This document shows, piece by piece, positions 17,838 through 27,150 of a DNA stretch of 64,000 nt. The number at the start of each line of letters is the position of its first letter. Positions within the stretch are counted from its first letter, which is position 1. Position numbers and translations under genes: made by a program. The DNA comes from Thiobacillus sp. (lineage in GTDB: Bacteria > Pseudomonadota > Gammaproteobacteria > Burkholderiales > Thiobacillaceae): NCBI GenBank assembly GCA_030679915.1, contig JAUXRY010000012.1:1-64000 (forward strand). Direction: 5' to 3'. The notes under the pieces are model-generated. The model did not search any database and was not told where the DNA came from. It saw nothing but the letters and a program-made list of their open reading frames with translations.

Positions 17838-20831
17838 GTGAGAATGAAAATAAACCTGGAATTGCTGACCCGTATCCGGGTTGCTTATACCTTGGGTATG
17901 GGCCTATTGGTCGTGGCCGTGCTTGGCGCCTATTTCCTGGTCGATAACCGCATCCAGAAACTTGAGCAAGATGCCGACCTTCTCTACTCTGTGGCGCAGC
18001 AACGTATGTGGTCTCAGCGCATCCTTTTGCTGGCGACCCGTCTGTCTTCGCCTGACGATGCCGAAGGACTCGATGACAGCCGCGAGGAGCTGGAATCAGC
18101 GCTGACCGAGATGCGCAAGAGTCATGAAGCCGTAAAAATCGCGCTGAAGGATCCCTACGCTCAGAAATCCTTTACCAAAGTTGAGGCGCTTTACTTTGAC
18201 GGCCCAACACCCATCGACAGTCTGTTGAATACCTATCTTTACGAGATTGAGCGTGTTGCTGCCTTGCGGAATTATCGCTTGGTAGCAAGCGAACTGGGGC
18301 CTGACTCACCCTTGCGCGAGCAAGCAAAGAATCTGCTGCAGGGGTTTCAAACTGCGGTGGAAATGACGGTTGAGGATAGCCACGATCAAGTAAATGCGCT
18401 CCATCAGCTTTATACCTATCTGGCCGGTGGAACTGTGTTGCTGGCCTTGGTACTGGTGTTCCTGGTGTTTCGTCCCATGGAGCAGCGAATTCTGCGCGAG
18501 CGCACCATCTTGCGCGATATGAACGCCAAACTGGAGAGCTTGGCGGAGAAGCGGGCGGCTGAACTGATGTCGAGCGAAGTGCGCGCCGAAGGCGTACTGA
18601 ATACGGTGCTCGATGGAATCATCACCATCGACGGCCGTGGCATCATCCAGTCATTTAATCCCGCAGCGGAACGGTTGTTTGGATACGATGCCAAGGAGAT
18701 TGTGGGTGAGAACGTCAAGGTTCTGATGCCGGAGCCCTATCACAGCGAACATGATGGCTATTTGCAGCACTATGCCGATACACGAGAGGCACGCATTATT
18801 GGCAGCGGTCGTGAAGTCATCGGCAAGCGGCGCGATGGCAGCACCTTTCCGATGGAATTGGCGGTGAATGAATTCGAGAAGGGAAGTGGCACAGGCTACG
18901 TTGGAATCGTGCATGACATTACCGAGCGCAAGCTCGCCGAAACAGAATTAACTGTGGTGATGGCGATGCGCCAAGCCATCCTCAATAGCGCCAACTTTAC
19001 GATCATCGCCACCAATACCGAGGGGGTCATTACCGTCTTCAATGAAGGCGCTCAACGCATGTTGGGTTACGCCGAGGAGGAAGTTGTTGGCAATCTCACC
19101 CCGGCAGCATTTCACATTCCGGATGAAGTGGTGGCGCAGGCCAAAGCACTGACCGCCGAGTTAGGGAAAACGATCGAGCCCGGTTTTGAAGTGTTTGTGG
19201 TTAAAACGCGGGATGGGATGCCCGACGAGACCGAATGGACCTATGTCCGCAAGGATGGAAGCACCTTCCGTGTCCTGTTGTCAGTGACCGCTTTGTTCGA
19301 TGACGCGGGTACGATTACCGGCTATCTGGGCATCGGCTACGACATCACAGAACGCAAACGGATGGACTTGATGAAGCGTGAGTTTATTTCCACCGTAAGT
19401 CACGAACTGCGCACCCCCCTCACTTCAATCCGAGGAGCGCTGGGGCTGGTGGCAGGCGGTGCGACCGGTGCGCTGCCAGATAAAGCCAAAGAATTGATCA
19501 ATATCGCCACCAATAACTGCGACCGGCTGGTACGTCTGATTAATGACATTCTGGATATGGAGAAAATCGAGTCTGGAAAGATGGTGTTTGATCTGAGGCC
19601 ACTCGACCTTTCCGAGATGTTGACCGAAACCATCGCGGCCAACCAATCCTTTGCCACCCAGCATCAGGCGAAGATCGAAGTGGTGGGGGCATTGCCTGCG
19701 TTACAGGTGGCAGGTGATCGTGATCGTCTGATTCAGGTGATGACCAATCTGCTTTCCAATGCCGTCAAGTTCACTCCCCCCGGCGGCAGTGTGTCCGTCA
19801 GCCTCGAAGAGCAGAACGGCCATGCGCGTATTGCTGTGCGGGATCAAGGGCCGGGTATCCCTGCAGAATTCCAATCCAGATTGTTCCAGAAGTTTAGTCA
19901 AGCTGATTCGTCTGACACCCGCAAGAAAGGCGGGACGGGATTGGGCCTGAGCATCACCAAGGCCATTGTGGAACATCACAATGGGCGGATCAGCTACCAG
20001 ACAGAACCAAGCCAGGGCACCACATTTTTTGTGGAAGTGCCTCTGCGCGCTGCCCTGACGGAAACCAGCGAGAAACGGGGTCCGCGGATTCTGGTGGTCG
20101 AAGATGACCCGGATATCGCCAAGCTTCTAAGGCTCATGCTTGAGCATCAGGGTTATGCGGCAGACACTGCTGGCAGTGTTAAACAAGCCCGCGAACGCAT
20201 GGCAACCGTGACTTATGCTGCCATGACGCTCGACCTGCTTCTGCCCGGCGAAAGTGGAATCAGTTTTTTGCAGCAGTTGCGCAGCAACCCTGAAACCGCC
20301 ACTTTGCCCGTGATTGTCGTGTCGGCCGTTGCTGACGATGGACGCAAACAACTGGGAAATGCAGCGGTGTCGGCAGTGCTGGACTGGCTGGAGAAACCCA
20401 TTGATGAGGAACGTTTGTTACGAGCTGTATCACGAGCGGTGAAAAGTGGCACGGGCAAGGGGCGGCGAGTTCTGCACGTGGAAGATGATCCGGACATTGC
20501 TGCGATTGTTCGAGTCATGCTGGAAGGGTTAGCCGAGGTTGAATTGGCCGACTCACTGGCGACGGCACGTGAAAAGCTCGGAACCGGGGAATATGCGTTG
20601 GTGATTCTAGACATAGGTCTGCCGGATGGCTCAGGATTGGATCTGCTGGCGCTGTTGAATGCGGCAGATCCACCGATACCCGCACTTGTGTTTTCGGCTC
20701 AGGAGGTGGACAAAAATATACGCGCTCAGGTGTCTGCGGCATTTGTAAAATCACGCACCGATGAGGCAAGCTTGATCCGTGCAATTCGTGCGAGCCTGGA
20801 TGTGCCGTTAACTGATCAATCACCGGCTTAG
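17838..20831 (+). CDS. Hybrid sensor histidine kinase with PilJ/NIT-like sensor, two PAS and two receiver domains
   Basis: This is a 997-residue inner-membrane kinase. The GTG start sits 7 bases after GGAGG. TM1 spans about residues 15-33 and TM2 about 193-213. The periplasmic part begins with SVAQQRMWSQRI, reminiscent of the QRMLSQR box of NarX/PilJ-type sensors. PAS domains follow (about 245-360 and 375-505), then HisKA with SHELRTPL (His522). The ATPase has NLLSNAVKF, DQGPGIP and GGTGLGLSI. Two receivers close the chain (about 749-865 and 876-990), with acidic clusters VEDDPD and phospho-Asp in LDLLLPG and LDIGLPDGSG. It probably passes phosphate to the receiver protein encoded next. The ligand is unknown. 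Confidence 0.93.
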   Translation: MRMKINLELLTRIRVAYTLGMGLLVVAVLGAYFLVDNRIQKLEQDADLLYSVAQQRMWSQRILLLATRLSSPDDAEGLDDSREELESALTEMRKSHEAVKIALKDPYAQKSFTKVEALYFDGPTPIDSLLNTYLYEIERVAALRNYRLVASELGPDSPLREQAKNLLQGFQTAVEMTVEDSHDQVNALHQLYTYLAGGTVLLALVLVFLVFRPMEQRILRERTILRDMNAKLESLAEKRAAELMSSEVRAEGVLNTVLDGIITIDGRGIIQSFNPAAERLFGYDAKEIVGENVKVLMPEPYHSEHDGYLQHYADTREARIIGSGREVIGKRRDGSTFPMELAVNEFEKGSGTGYVGIVHDITERKLAETELTVVMAMRQAILNSANFTIIATNTEGVITVFNEGAQRMLGYAEEEVVGNLTPAAFHIPDEVVAQAKALTAELGKTIEPGFEVFVVKTRDGMPDETEWTYVRKDGSTFRVLLSVTALFDDAGTITGYLGIGYDITERKRMDLMKREFISTVSHELRTPLTSIRGALGLVAGGATGALPDKAKELINIATNNCDRLVRLINDILDMEKIESGKMVFDLRPLDLSEMLTETIAANQSFATQHQAKIEVVGALPALQVAGDRDRLIQVMTNLLSNAVKFTPPGGSVSVSLEEQNGHARIAVRDQGPGIPAEFQSRLFQKFSQADSSDTRKKGGTGLGLSITKAIVEHHNGRISYQTEPSQGTTFFVEVPLRAALTETSEKRGPRILVVEDDPDIAKLLRLMLEHQGYAADTAGSVKQARERMATVTYAAMTLDLLLPGESGISFLQQLRSNPETATLPVIVVSAVADDGRKQLGNAAVSAVLDWLEKPIDEERLLRAVSRAVKSGTGKGRRVLHVEDDPDIAAIVRVMLEGLAEVELADSLATAREKLGTGEYALVILDIGLPDGSGLDLLALLNAADPPIPALVFSAQEVDKNIRAQVSAAFVKSRTDEASLIRAIRASLDVPLTDQSPA

Positions 20832-20867
20832 CCGAATTGGAAATCAAGACCTGAAAAGAGAAACTTT

Positions 20868-21257
20868 ATGACCAAGGCATTGAACACGATTTTGTACGTT
20901 GAAGATGAGCCCGACATCCGGACGGTGGCGCAACTTGCGCTGGAAACCGTGGGGGGGTTTACGGTCAAGTTATGTGGCAGTGGAGAAGAGGCAGTGCAGG
21001 CCGGTCCGGCATTCAAACCGGACTTGCTTCTGCTGGATGTGATGATGCCTGGCATGGATGGTCCGACAACGCTGGCCGCGCTGCGCAAGGACCCTTCAAT
21101 GAAAGATACCCCGGTGATATTCATGACAGCCAAGGTTCAGCCCAGCGAGATCCAGCAATACCGCGAGCTGGGCGCGCTGGATGTCATCGCCAAGCCATTT
21201 AATCCCATGACGCTAGCCGAGCAGGTGAGAAGTATTTGGGCGCGCGCTTATGGCTGA
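20868..21257 (+). CDS. Stand-alone CheY-like response regulator
   Basis: This 129-residue receiver domain has no output domain. The acidic pocket is YVEDEPD, the phospho-acceptor Asp is in LLLLDVMMPGMDG, and the Thr/Lys switch residues are FMTAK and AKPFNP. It begins 36 bases after the hybrid kinase stop in the same direction, so it is very probably a phosphate partner of that kinase. It may work by protein-protein contact or as a phosphate sink. Confidence 0.92.
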   Translation: MTKALNTILYVEDEPDIRTVAQLALETVGGFTVKLCGSGEEAVQAGPAFKPDLLLLDVMMPGMDGPTTLAALRKDPSMKDTPVIFMTAKVQPSEIQQYRELGALDVIAKPFNPMTLAEQVRSIWARAYG

Positions 21258-21320
21258 TGACGTGCAGGAAAAGCTGCATGTTGATCTTTTATTTTTTAGC
21301 ACCTCATTTATTTTCAACCC

Positions 21321-22121
21321 ATGACTTTTAAACGATTCCGGATTTTGATCCTTTTGGGCCTTTTGGCCGCCGCGCTGGGATTGACCTGGCTTGAGCAGAG
21401 CATGGCACGCGGCTGGCGGGTGCCGTTAACGGTGGACGTGATTCCAATCAATGGAGATGGATCAGCGCTTGCGAGCGAGACGATACGCGCGTTGCAGGTG
21501 GAAGACTTTTCTGGCCTCAATGCCTTCGTCGAACGTGAGACGACCCGATATGGCATGAAGTTTTCCCCTGCCATGCAGTTGACATTGAAGCCCGAACTGA
21601 AAGTCCATCCACCTGCACCACCCCACGATGGCAGTGTGCTGAAAACCATGCTCTGGAGTTTGAATCTGCGCTGGTGGGTGTATCAACACTCGGGCCAACT
21701 GCTGCCGCAGCTTGGCAGGATCAAGCTATATGTGTTGTATCACGCACCGCAGGACGGCATCGCGCTTCAGCATTCACTTGGTTTGCAAAAAGGGTTGATC
21801 GGTGTGGTGCATGCTTTCGCCGATCCCAAACAGATTGACCAGAACAACATTGTGATTGCACACGAGTTATTGCATACGCTGGGTGCAACCGACAAATATG
21901 ATGCCGAAGGAAAACCGATTTACCCGCAAGGTTATGCCGATTCCGGATCGCCAAAATTCGTGCCGCGTACTGAAGCGGAAATCATGGCGGGCCGTTATCT
22001 GGCGGTGAATGGGCGTGCGGTGATGCCACCCAGTCTGGAGCGGTGCGTTATTGGGGCGCAGACCGCTCACGAGATCAACTTTGATGAAGGGTTCAGGCTG
22101 CGGTTTGCTTCGGATCGTTGA
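21321..22121 (+). CDS. Membrane-anchored protein with HExxH metalloprotease motif
   Basis: This 266-residue protein has an N-terminal signal anchor (LILLGLLAAALGLTWL). Near residue 180 it carries AHELLHTLGATDKYD, an HExxHxxG zinc motif of metzincin style. Ahead of this is a conserved-looking VPLTVDVIPINGDGS segment. No named family is recognised. I infer a periplasm-facing zinc-dependent peptidase or a protein that uses the same zinc site. It follows the receiver gene by 64 bases and may belong to the same transcript. Its 3' end overlaps the tail-to-tail neighbour by 29 bases. Confidence 0.75.
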   Translation: MTFKRFRILILLGLLAAALGLTWLEQSMARGWRVPLTVDVIPINGDGSALASETIRALQVEDFSGLNAFVERETTRYGMKFSPAMQLTLKPELKVHPPAPPHDGSVLKTMLWSLNLRWWVYQHSGQLLPQLGRIKLYVLYHAPQDGIALQHSLGLQKGLIGVVHAFADPKQIDQNNIVIAHELLHTLGATDKYDAEGKPIYPQGYADSGSPKFVPRTEAEIMAGRYLAVNGRAVMPPSLERCVIGAQTAHEINFDEGFRLRFASDR

Positions 22122-22830
22122 GGAGACGATGTCGGTTCAGACGGGCGAGGCCGTAGTGGATGAATGCCAGCGCAGCAATCACCGGGCCGAATAAATTCAA
22201 CACTGGAATAAACTGTATCAAGCCGGTCAGCAGGCCGAGTCCCCACCAGCCCCCACGTTCGCTCTTGAATAGCGCTGCCATTTCGTTTGCCGTGGCATGC
22301 TCGGCGATGGCGTCGTAACGGAACAGGCGCTGGTTCAGGTAGGCGGCGGCGACAAAGGGAATCAGGATGCCGACACCGATCAGCCACAGCGGCAGGCTCA
22401 CCACCCACAAGGAAATAAACACAATGATTGCGATCACGGCATTCCACACGCTACCAACCAAGCCACCGCCATTTTCCCGTTTGAGTTGCGGATAGTCGCG
22501 CTCGGCCACCACGCGGATCAGCGCGGGCATGCCGAACAAGGCGGTCAGCACGAGCGCGGTCAGCATCACCAGCGGCACAAACAGCATGAGATGCAATAGT
22601 GCCTGAATGCCGTTGGCGATCCACACCGGTTCAAGTTCGCTTAGCCACACCTGGATGCCGATTTTATCGAGCCCGTATTCAAGCCAGCCGGAAAAGGTGC
22701 TCCAGAACGTGATGCCCAGCGCCAGCCACAGCAGCAGGGCGACCAGCATCGGCCAGATCACCACCCACAGCACGCGCAGGCTGAACAGATCACGCAGGGC
22801 GCGTGCGAGTGAATCGAGTATGGCTGTCAT
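22093..22830 (-). CDS. EI24 domain membrane protein (CysZ-like)
   Basis: The protein has 245 residues with four to five hydrophobic segments. It opens with LARALRDLFSLRVLWVVIWPMLVALLLW split by charges and ends FNLFGPVIAALAFIHYGL, as in the EI24/CysZ group. CysZ members move sulfate, but many EI24 proteins are uncharacterised, so substrate is uncertain. The gene follows mogA with a four-base overlap (22827-22830), and its end overlaps the convergent HExxH gene. Confidence 0.85.
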   Translation of the reverse strand: MTAILDSLARALRDLFSLRVLWVVIWPMLVALLLWLALGITFWSTFSGWLEYGLDKIGIQVWLSELEPVWIANGIQALLHLMLFVPLVMLTALVLTALFGMPALIRVVAERDYPQLKRENGGGLVGSVWNAVIAIIVFISLWVVSLPLWLIGVGILIPFVAAAYLNQRLFRYDAIAEHATANEMAALFKSERGGWWGLGLLTGLIQFIPVLNLFGPVIAALAFIHYGLARLNRHRLLNDPKQTAA

Positions 22831-23381
22831 GATGTGGGCCTCAGTGCGGATTTGGGACGGAACACGGCGATGGTTTCCGGCTTGGCTTCGAGATAGGGGC
22901 CACCTATCAGATCGATGCAGTACGGCACGGCAGCAAAAATGCCGTCGAGGGTTTCCTTGATTGCCTTGGGCTGCCCTGGGAGGTTGAGGATCAGGCTGGC
23001 GCCGCGCGTGACGCCAACCTGGCGTGACAGAATGGCGGTCGGCACATACTTCAATGACACGGCGCGCATCGCCTCGCCAAAGCCAGGCAACACCTTGTGC
23101 GCGATCGCCAGCGTGGCTTCGGGGGTGACATCACGCGGCGAAGGGCCAGTGCCACCGGTGGTCAGGATCAGCGAACAGCCTTCGGTGTCAGCCAGTTCGA
23201 TCAGTGTGGCTTCGATCAGTGCCTGCTCGTCGGGAATCAGGCGGGTGATGAACTCGGCGGGATTGACCATGACGTCGCCAAACCAGGCTTCGAGTGCGGG
23301 TAACCCTTTGTCTTCATAGATGCCGCTGCTGGCGCGGTCGCTGATGGAAACCAGGCCGATGCGGATGGAGTCGTGTGTCAT
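22827..23381 (-). CDS. mogA: Molybdopterin adenylyltransferase
   Basis: MogA adenylates molybdopterin ahead of molybdenum insertion. Starting at MTHDSIRIGLVSISDRAS the protein has 184 residues and contains the MoCF-fold motifs: TTGGTGPSPRDVTPEA (nucleotide-binding GGTG) and GASLILNLPGQPKAI. The longer open frame upstream is hydrophobic, unlike the family, and overlaps the divergent thioredoxin-like gene, so it is rejected. It is translationally coupled to the EI24 gene downstream. Confidence 0.93.
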   Translation of the reverse strand: MTHDSIRIGLVSISDRASSGIYEDKGLPALEAWFGDVMVNPAEFITRLIPDEQALIEATLIELADTEGCSLILTTGGTGPSPRDVTPEATLAIAHKVLPGFGEAMRAVSLKYVPTAILSRQVGVTRGASLILNLPGQPKAIKETLDGIFAAVPYCIDLIGGPYLEAKPETIAVFRPKSALRPTS

Positions 23382-23466
23382 ATGGTCGGAAAAGAGGGTT
23401 GCATGAATGCTTGAATTTAGCAGAATGAAGATCAGCAGGCAGATCGTCTTGCCAAAGGAGAACTGG

Positions 23467-23958
23467 ATGAATGTAATTAAATACTTGATGATGGCGTGCT
23501 GTTTATGGGCTTCCGCGGTGCTGGCCGACCCGCCACCCAACTATCCGTTCGTTAATTTTGACGCGGGTCTCAAGGCGGCGCGCGCGAGCGGCAAGCCGAT
23601 TTTTCTTTATTTTGGCCGCTACGGTTGTGCCTGGTGTGACCACACCAACAAGAAAACATTTTCCGATGAGTCGCTGAAAACGCTCTACAGCGACCACTAC
23701 GAACTGGTGTATGTCGATGCTGAATCGGGTCGTCGGGTGACATTGCCGAGCGGAGAACGTATCACCGAGGCTGAGCTGGGGGTGCGGCTGCAGGCGTTTG
23801 CCACGCCGCTGTTCGTCTACATGACGCCGCAGGGCGAAAAAATCATGCAGATTCCTGGCTTCAAGACGGTGCAGGATTTTCGCGATTACGACCGCTACGT
23901 GCATGGTGGCCATTACAAGCAGAAAACGCTGCTTGAATTTCTGGGCGGCAAGTCGTGA
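23467..23958 (+). CDS. Secreted thioredoxin-fold protein, CAWC active site (SoxW-like)
   Basis: This 163-residue periplasmic protein has a signal peptide ending near VLADP, then a thioredoxin fold with the redox pair C54-A-W-C57 in YFGRYGCAWCDHT and the cis-Pro in FATPLFVYM. It resembles SoxW/DsbD-gamma-like thiol-disulfide proteins linked to sulfur oxidation or cytochrome maturation. AAAGGAG precedes the chosen ATG. The next gene overlaps it by four bases (GTGA). A paralogue with CPFC is encoded at 57071. Confidence 0.88.
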   Translation: MNVIKYLMMACCLWASAVLADPPPNYPFVNFDAGLKAARASGKPIFLYFGRYGCAWCDHTNKKTFSDESLKTLYSDHYELVYVDAESGRRVTLPSGERITEAELGVRLQAFATPLFVYMTPQGEKIMQIPGFKTVQDFRDYDRYVHGGHYKQKTLLEFLGGKS

Positions 23959-25136
23959 GATCGATCCTGCCGTTGATGCTGGTCGCGCTGGCGAGTTCGG
24001 CGCAGGCTGCGTGGGAGTGGAGTGAAGCCCTGACAGTCAATTCGGCTCAAGGTGCGAAAATATTTCCGCATATTGAATCAGCCAACCGGCAAGGGATCGC
24101 GGTGTCGGGAGGCGCGGTGGGTGTGGTGTGGGAAGACAACCGCAACGGCAGTCCACAGTGTTATCTGGCAATCAAGCCCGCCGCAGCAAAAGCATTTCAG
24201 CCGGAAATCCGCCTGAGCCAGACGGAGTGTTACGAGCCCGTGGTGGTTGCTTTGGGCGCGGGGCGTTTTGTGGCTGCGTGGGAAGAGGCGGGAAAGGTGC
24301 ATGCGCGGGGCGTGCCCGGGAACGCAGCGCTCAAGCTGACTGAAGCCGAGTCGGCGCAGGCCACACTGGCCGTTGGCGCAGGCAAGCTGTATGCCGCATG
24401 GGCCGAGCAGGCTGGGCAGTTTCGCCGTATCGTCGTTGCGTCGTTAACGGAGAAGCGTGGCGTGTTGAATATCAATCACGCCCAACCCGTCGAGACCGCC
24501 GCACCGATAGACGAGCAAGGCTGGCCGGCGTTGGCGATTGCCGGGGATGGCAGCGTGACGGTGGCGTGGGAAGACCGCCGTAACCATCACACTGTACCGA
24601 TGGTGAGCCAAAGCCTGGATGGCCGCAGTTTTGCGTCGCCCGCCCGATTGATCGAGATACGAAGCGGCAGCGCGGACGGGCTGGGTGCAGGTATCGGCGC
24701 CATGCGGCCGACGCTGTCGGCCTGGGGCAAGCAGGGCGTTGCCGCTGCCTGGCTCGACAAGCGCGATTTTCTTTCAGGCTATGACGTCTACGCGGCGCTG
24801 GATACAGGAACGCGTCGCTTCGGCAGCAACCTCAAGGTGCAGGACAGTTTCGGCGACAACATGGTGCAATGGCACGCCAAGATTGTGAGCGATGCGTCCG
24901 GTCGACTGCTGGCCGTGTGGGACGATGCCCGCGACGGCACGCCTGATGTGTGGCTGGCCGAATGGAAAGGCGAGGCATTTGGGGATGATGTGGCGGTACC
25001 TGCCGCATCGGGAACCGGTGAGCAGGCTGATCCGGTTGCTGTCCTGGATGAATCGGGGGGCTTGCACCTGGCGTGGCTGGAACGCGATGAGAAAAATGGT
25101 ACTCGTATTCGCTATGTGCGGGGCACGTCGCGCTGA
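23955..25136 (+). CDS. Secreted repeat protein, sialidase/BNR-like beta-propeller
   Basis: This 393-residue exported protein has a signal ending AQAAW. It carries at least four degenerate repeats of the form VAWED.R.(G/N)...V....S, for example VGVVWEDNRNGSPQCYLA, VTVAWEDRRNHHTVPMVSQS and LLAVWDDARDGTPDVWLAEW. These are typical of BNR/sialidase-like propellers. No catalytic residues of sialidases can be assigned, so I call it a propeller protein of unknown function. The GTG start overlaps the thioredoxin-like gene stop, so the two are one unit. Confidence 0.8.
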   Translation: MRSILPLMLVALASSAQAAWEWSEALTVNSAQGAKIFPHIESANRQGIAVSGGAVGVVWEDNRNGSPQCYLAIKPAAAKAFQPEIRLSQTECYEPVVVALGAGRFVAAWEEAGKVHARGVPGNAALKLTEAESAQATLAVGAGKLYAAWAEQAGQFRRIVVASLTEKRGVLNINHAQPVETAAPIDEQGWPALAIAGDGSVTVAWEDRRNHHTVPMVSQSLDGRSFASPARLIEIRSGSADGLGAGIGAMRPTLSAWGKQGVAAAWLDKRDFLSGYDVYAALDTGTRRFGSNLKVQDSFGDNMVQWHAKIVSDASGRLLAVWDDARDGTPDVWLAEWKGEAFGDDVAVPAASGTGEQADPVAVLDESGGLHLAWLERDEKNGTRIRYVRGTSR

Positions 25137-25146
25137 ATGCGCGAAC

Positions 25147-26130
25147 TCAAATCCAGCCGCGCCGCCTCAGTCGCCGATACAGCACCCATACCCCCAGCCC
25201 GGTCAGCAGCAGCAGGGCAGGATAAGCCCACGGCCATTGCAGTTCGGGCATGTTGACGAAGTTCATGCCGTATAGGCTGAAGACCACCGTAGGCAATGCC
25301 AGCAAGGCACCCCAGCCTGCCAGTTTTTGTACTGATTCATTTTGTTTGACCGACAGCGTGGCGAGGTGGAACTGCATCGCATCCGATGTTGAAACGCGTA
25401 AACGGTCGATCGAGGCGGATACGCGAACCGAGTGGTCGTGGATATCGCGGTAATACGCTTTCAGTTCCTTGGTGGAAAATTCCGGGTGCAGGCGGATCAG
25501 GTTCAGGGTGATTTCCTGCATCGGCTCGGTGGCATCGCGCAATGCGGTCAGGTCGCGTTTCATTTCGTATAGCTGCTCAAGGATGTCGCGCCCCGGCTTG
25601 GCGCCGCTCATCAACTGACTTTCGAGCGAATGGAATCGATCCTGAGTGGCTTCGATGACAGGTCTGAACTGATCGACGATGAGGTCGAGCACCAGATACA
25701 GGGCATAGGGGGTGGCGGCGGTGATGCCATTTGGGCGATGTTGCAGGCGTTCGCTGACGCGTTGGTATCCGCTACCGCTATCGTGCCGGATGGCTGCAAC
25801 GTAATTGTCGCCAACAAACAAATGGGTTTCACCCAACTCAATACGTTTTTCCCACAATTGGGCAGTGCGCGTAGCGATGAATACATGGCCCTCATATTCT
25901 TCCAGCTTGGGGCGCTGATGGGTCGAGATCGCATCTTCGAGTGCCAATGCATGCAGGCCCAGCTCATCACCCAGACGCCGCATGGTCTGGCTGTCAGGGG
26001 TTTTCAGTTCAATCCAGATAAAGCGATCTGGCTGATTAACGTGGTCGCTAATATCGGCAAACGCAATGGTCTGGATTTTTGAATTGTGGAAGAGGAGGCA
26101 GTCGATGATGGCACCCGGTTGCAAAATCAA
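25147..26130 (-). CDS. corA: CorA-family magnesium/cobalt transporter
   Basis: This 327-residue protein has the large cytoplasmic helical domain of CorA and two C-terminal helices. The selectivity motif YGMNFVNMPEL lies between them. The last residues YRRLRRRGWI are the usual basic tail. It forms a homopentameric Mg2+ channel in the inner membrane. No magnesium riboswitch is visible in the 180-base leader. The exact start is uncertain by a few codons. It is convergent with the propeller gene. Confidence 0.92.
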   Translation of the reverse strand: MILQPGAIIDCLLFHNSKIQTIAFADISDHVNQPDRFIWIELKTPDSQTMRRLGDELGLHALALEDAISTHQRPKLEEYEGHVFIATRTAQLWEKRIELGETHLFVGDNYVAAIRHDSGSGYQRVSERLQHRPNGITAATPYALYLVLDLIVDQFRPVIEATQDRFHSLESQLMSGAKPGRDILEQLYEMKRDLTALRDATEPMQEITLNLIRLHPEFSTKELKAYYRDIHDHSVRVSASIDRLRVSTSDAMQFHLATLSVKQNESVQKLAGWGALLALPTVVFSLYGMNFVNMPELQWPWAYPALLLLTGLGVWVLYRRLRRRGWI

Positions 26131-26241
26131 AGTCAGTCGCTGATTCTAGACCTTAATCCTCAATCCTCCTGTCCTGCCATTTCGATGAAACCGAGAATAC
26201 CGTAGCAGCGTGGATCAGATTTAAAACAGTTAAGCCTGGTC

Positions 26242-26271
26242 TTGAGAAATGCCTTCTGAGCAAGGTACACT
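26242..26271 (+). promoter_or_regulatory. Likely sigma-70 promoter of the PhnD-GGDEF/EAL pair
   Basis: TTGAGA at 26242-26247 and TACACT at 26266-26271 are spaced by 18 bases, about 40 bases before the ATG of the PhnD-like gene. Confidence 0.45.
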
Positions 26272-26313
26272 CGCCGAATAATAATATTTTCAGATAAAGC
26301 AACAGGAGACAGG

Positions 26314-27150
26314 ATGCGGGGATCTTTGATGTGCTTGGCCATGATGCTGAGTGCCATGTGTCATGCAGCGCCACAAATTCCTTACGCCTTTGGCGTACTC
26401 AACCAGCGAAGCCTGCAAGCGACAGCGGCGTACTGGAATCCCATTCTCAATTTTGTCTCGATGCGCTCAGGCGTCCCGCTGGAATTGCATATCGGGCGCA
26501 CCGCCAATGAAACCACCGATCGTGCAGTGGCTGGGCAACTTGATTTTACTTACACCAATCACTTATTCACGCCGAAACGAGATCGTCTAGGCTGGCGCGT
26601 GTTGGCGCGACAGGATTCGCCTGGTATTCGCGGCCAAATAGTAGTACTCGACAGCTCGCCGATTCAAACTGTAAAGGCGTTGGATGGAAAGCCGGTCGCG
26701 TTTGCCAATCCGTATGGCGTGACGGGTTATTACTTGCCGATCGATTTGCTGGTGCGCGCTGGCGTCAACGTGATACCGGTGTTTTCAGGTAATCAGGAAG
26801 CGTCCATGGGGCAGCTTGAGTCGGGACAGGTGGCTGCAGCAGGCGTGAACCATCAGGTTATGGCAGATTTTGCCCAGCGTCGCCAACTGAAGTATCGCGT
26901 CCTGGCCGAATCAGAAGCTTATTTTGACTTGGCCGTGATGGCGTCTCCGCGGATCAGCGCCGCAGACGGAGAAAAAGTTCGCCAAGCATTCATTAACATG
27001 GCCCGCGATCCAGAAGGCCAAAATGTATTGAAACAGGCCGCCCAATCGCTCAACTTGCCACAGGTTCGCGGATTCGTCTCTGCGGATAATCGAGACTACA
27101 ACAATTACCGGCGCTTTTTCAAGCAGACTCAGGTTCCTGTGAATGAGTAA
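26314..27150 (+). CDS. PhnD-like periplasmic binding protein
   Basis: This 278-residue secreted protein has a signal ending MCHAA, followed by a PhnD/phosphate-phosphonate type binding fold: FGVLNQRSLQATAAYWNPIL, then YTNHLFTP, KPVAFANPYGVTGYYLPIDLL and the C-terminal LPQVRGFVSADNRDYNNYRR. No ABC permease or ATPase lies nearby. Instead its last 8 bases overlap a GGDEF/EAL gene with a periplasmic domain. I infer that it acts as a ligand-sensing partner for that enzyme and not as a transporter subunit. The ligand is unknown. Confidence 0.88.
   Translation: MRGSLMCLAMMLSAMCHAAPQIPYAFGVLNQRSLQATAAYWNPILNFVSMRSGVPLELHIGRTANETTDRAVAGQLDFTYTNHLFTPKRDRLGWRVLARQDSPGIRGQIVVLDSSPIQTVKALDGKPVAFANPYGVTGYYLPIDLLVRAGVNVIPVFSGNQEASMGQLESGQVAAAGVNHQVMADFAQRRQLKYRVLAESEAYFDLAVMASPRISAADGEKVRQAFINMARDPEGQNVLKQAAQSLNLPQVRGFVSADNRDYNNYRRFFKQTQVPVNE

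Noticed and set aside
26131-26240. Magnesium riboswitch before corA
   Set aside because: The leader is short and no M-box or ykoK features are visible.
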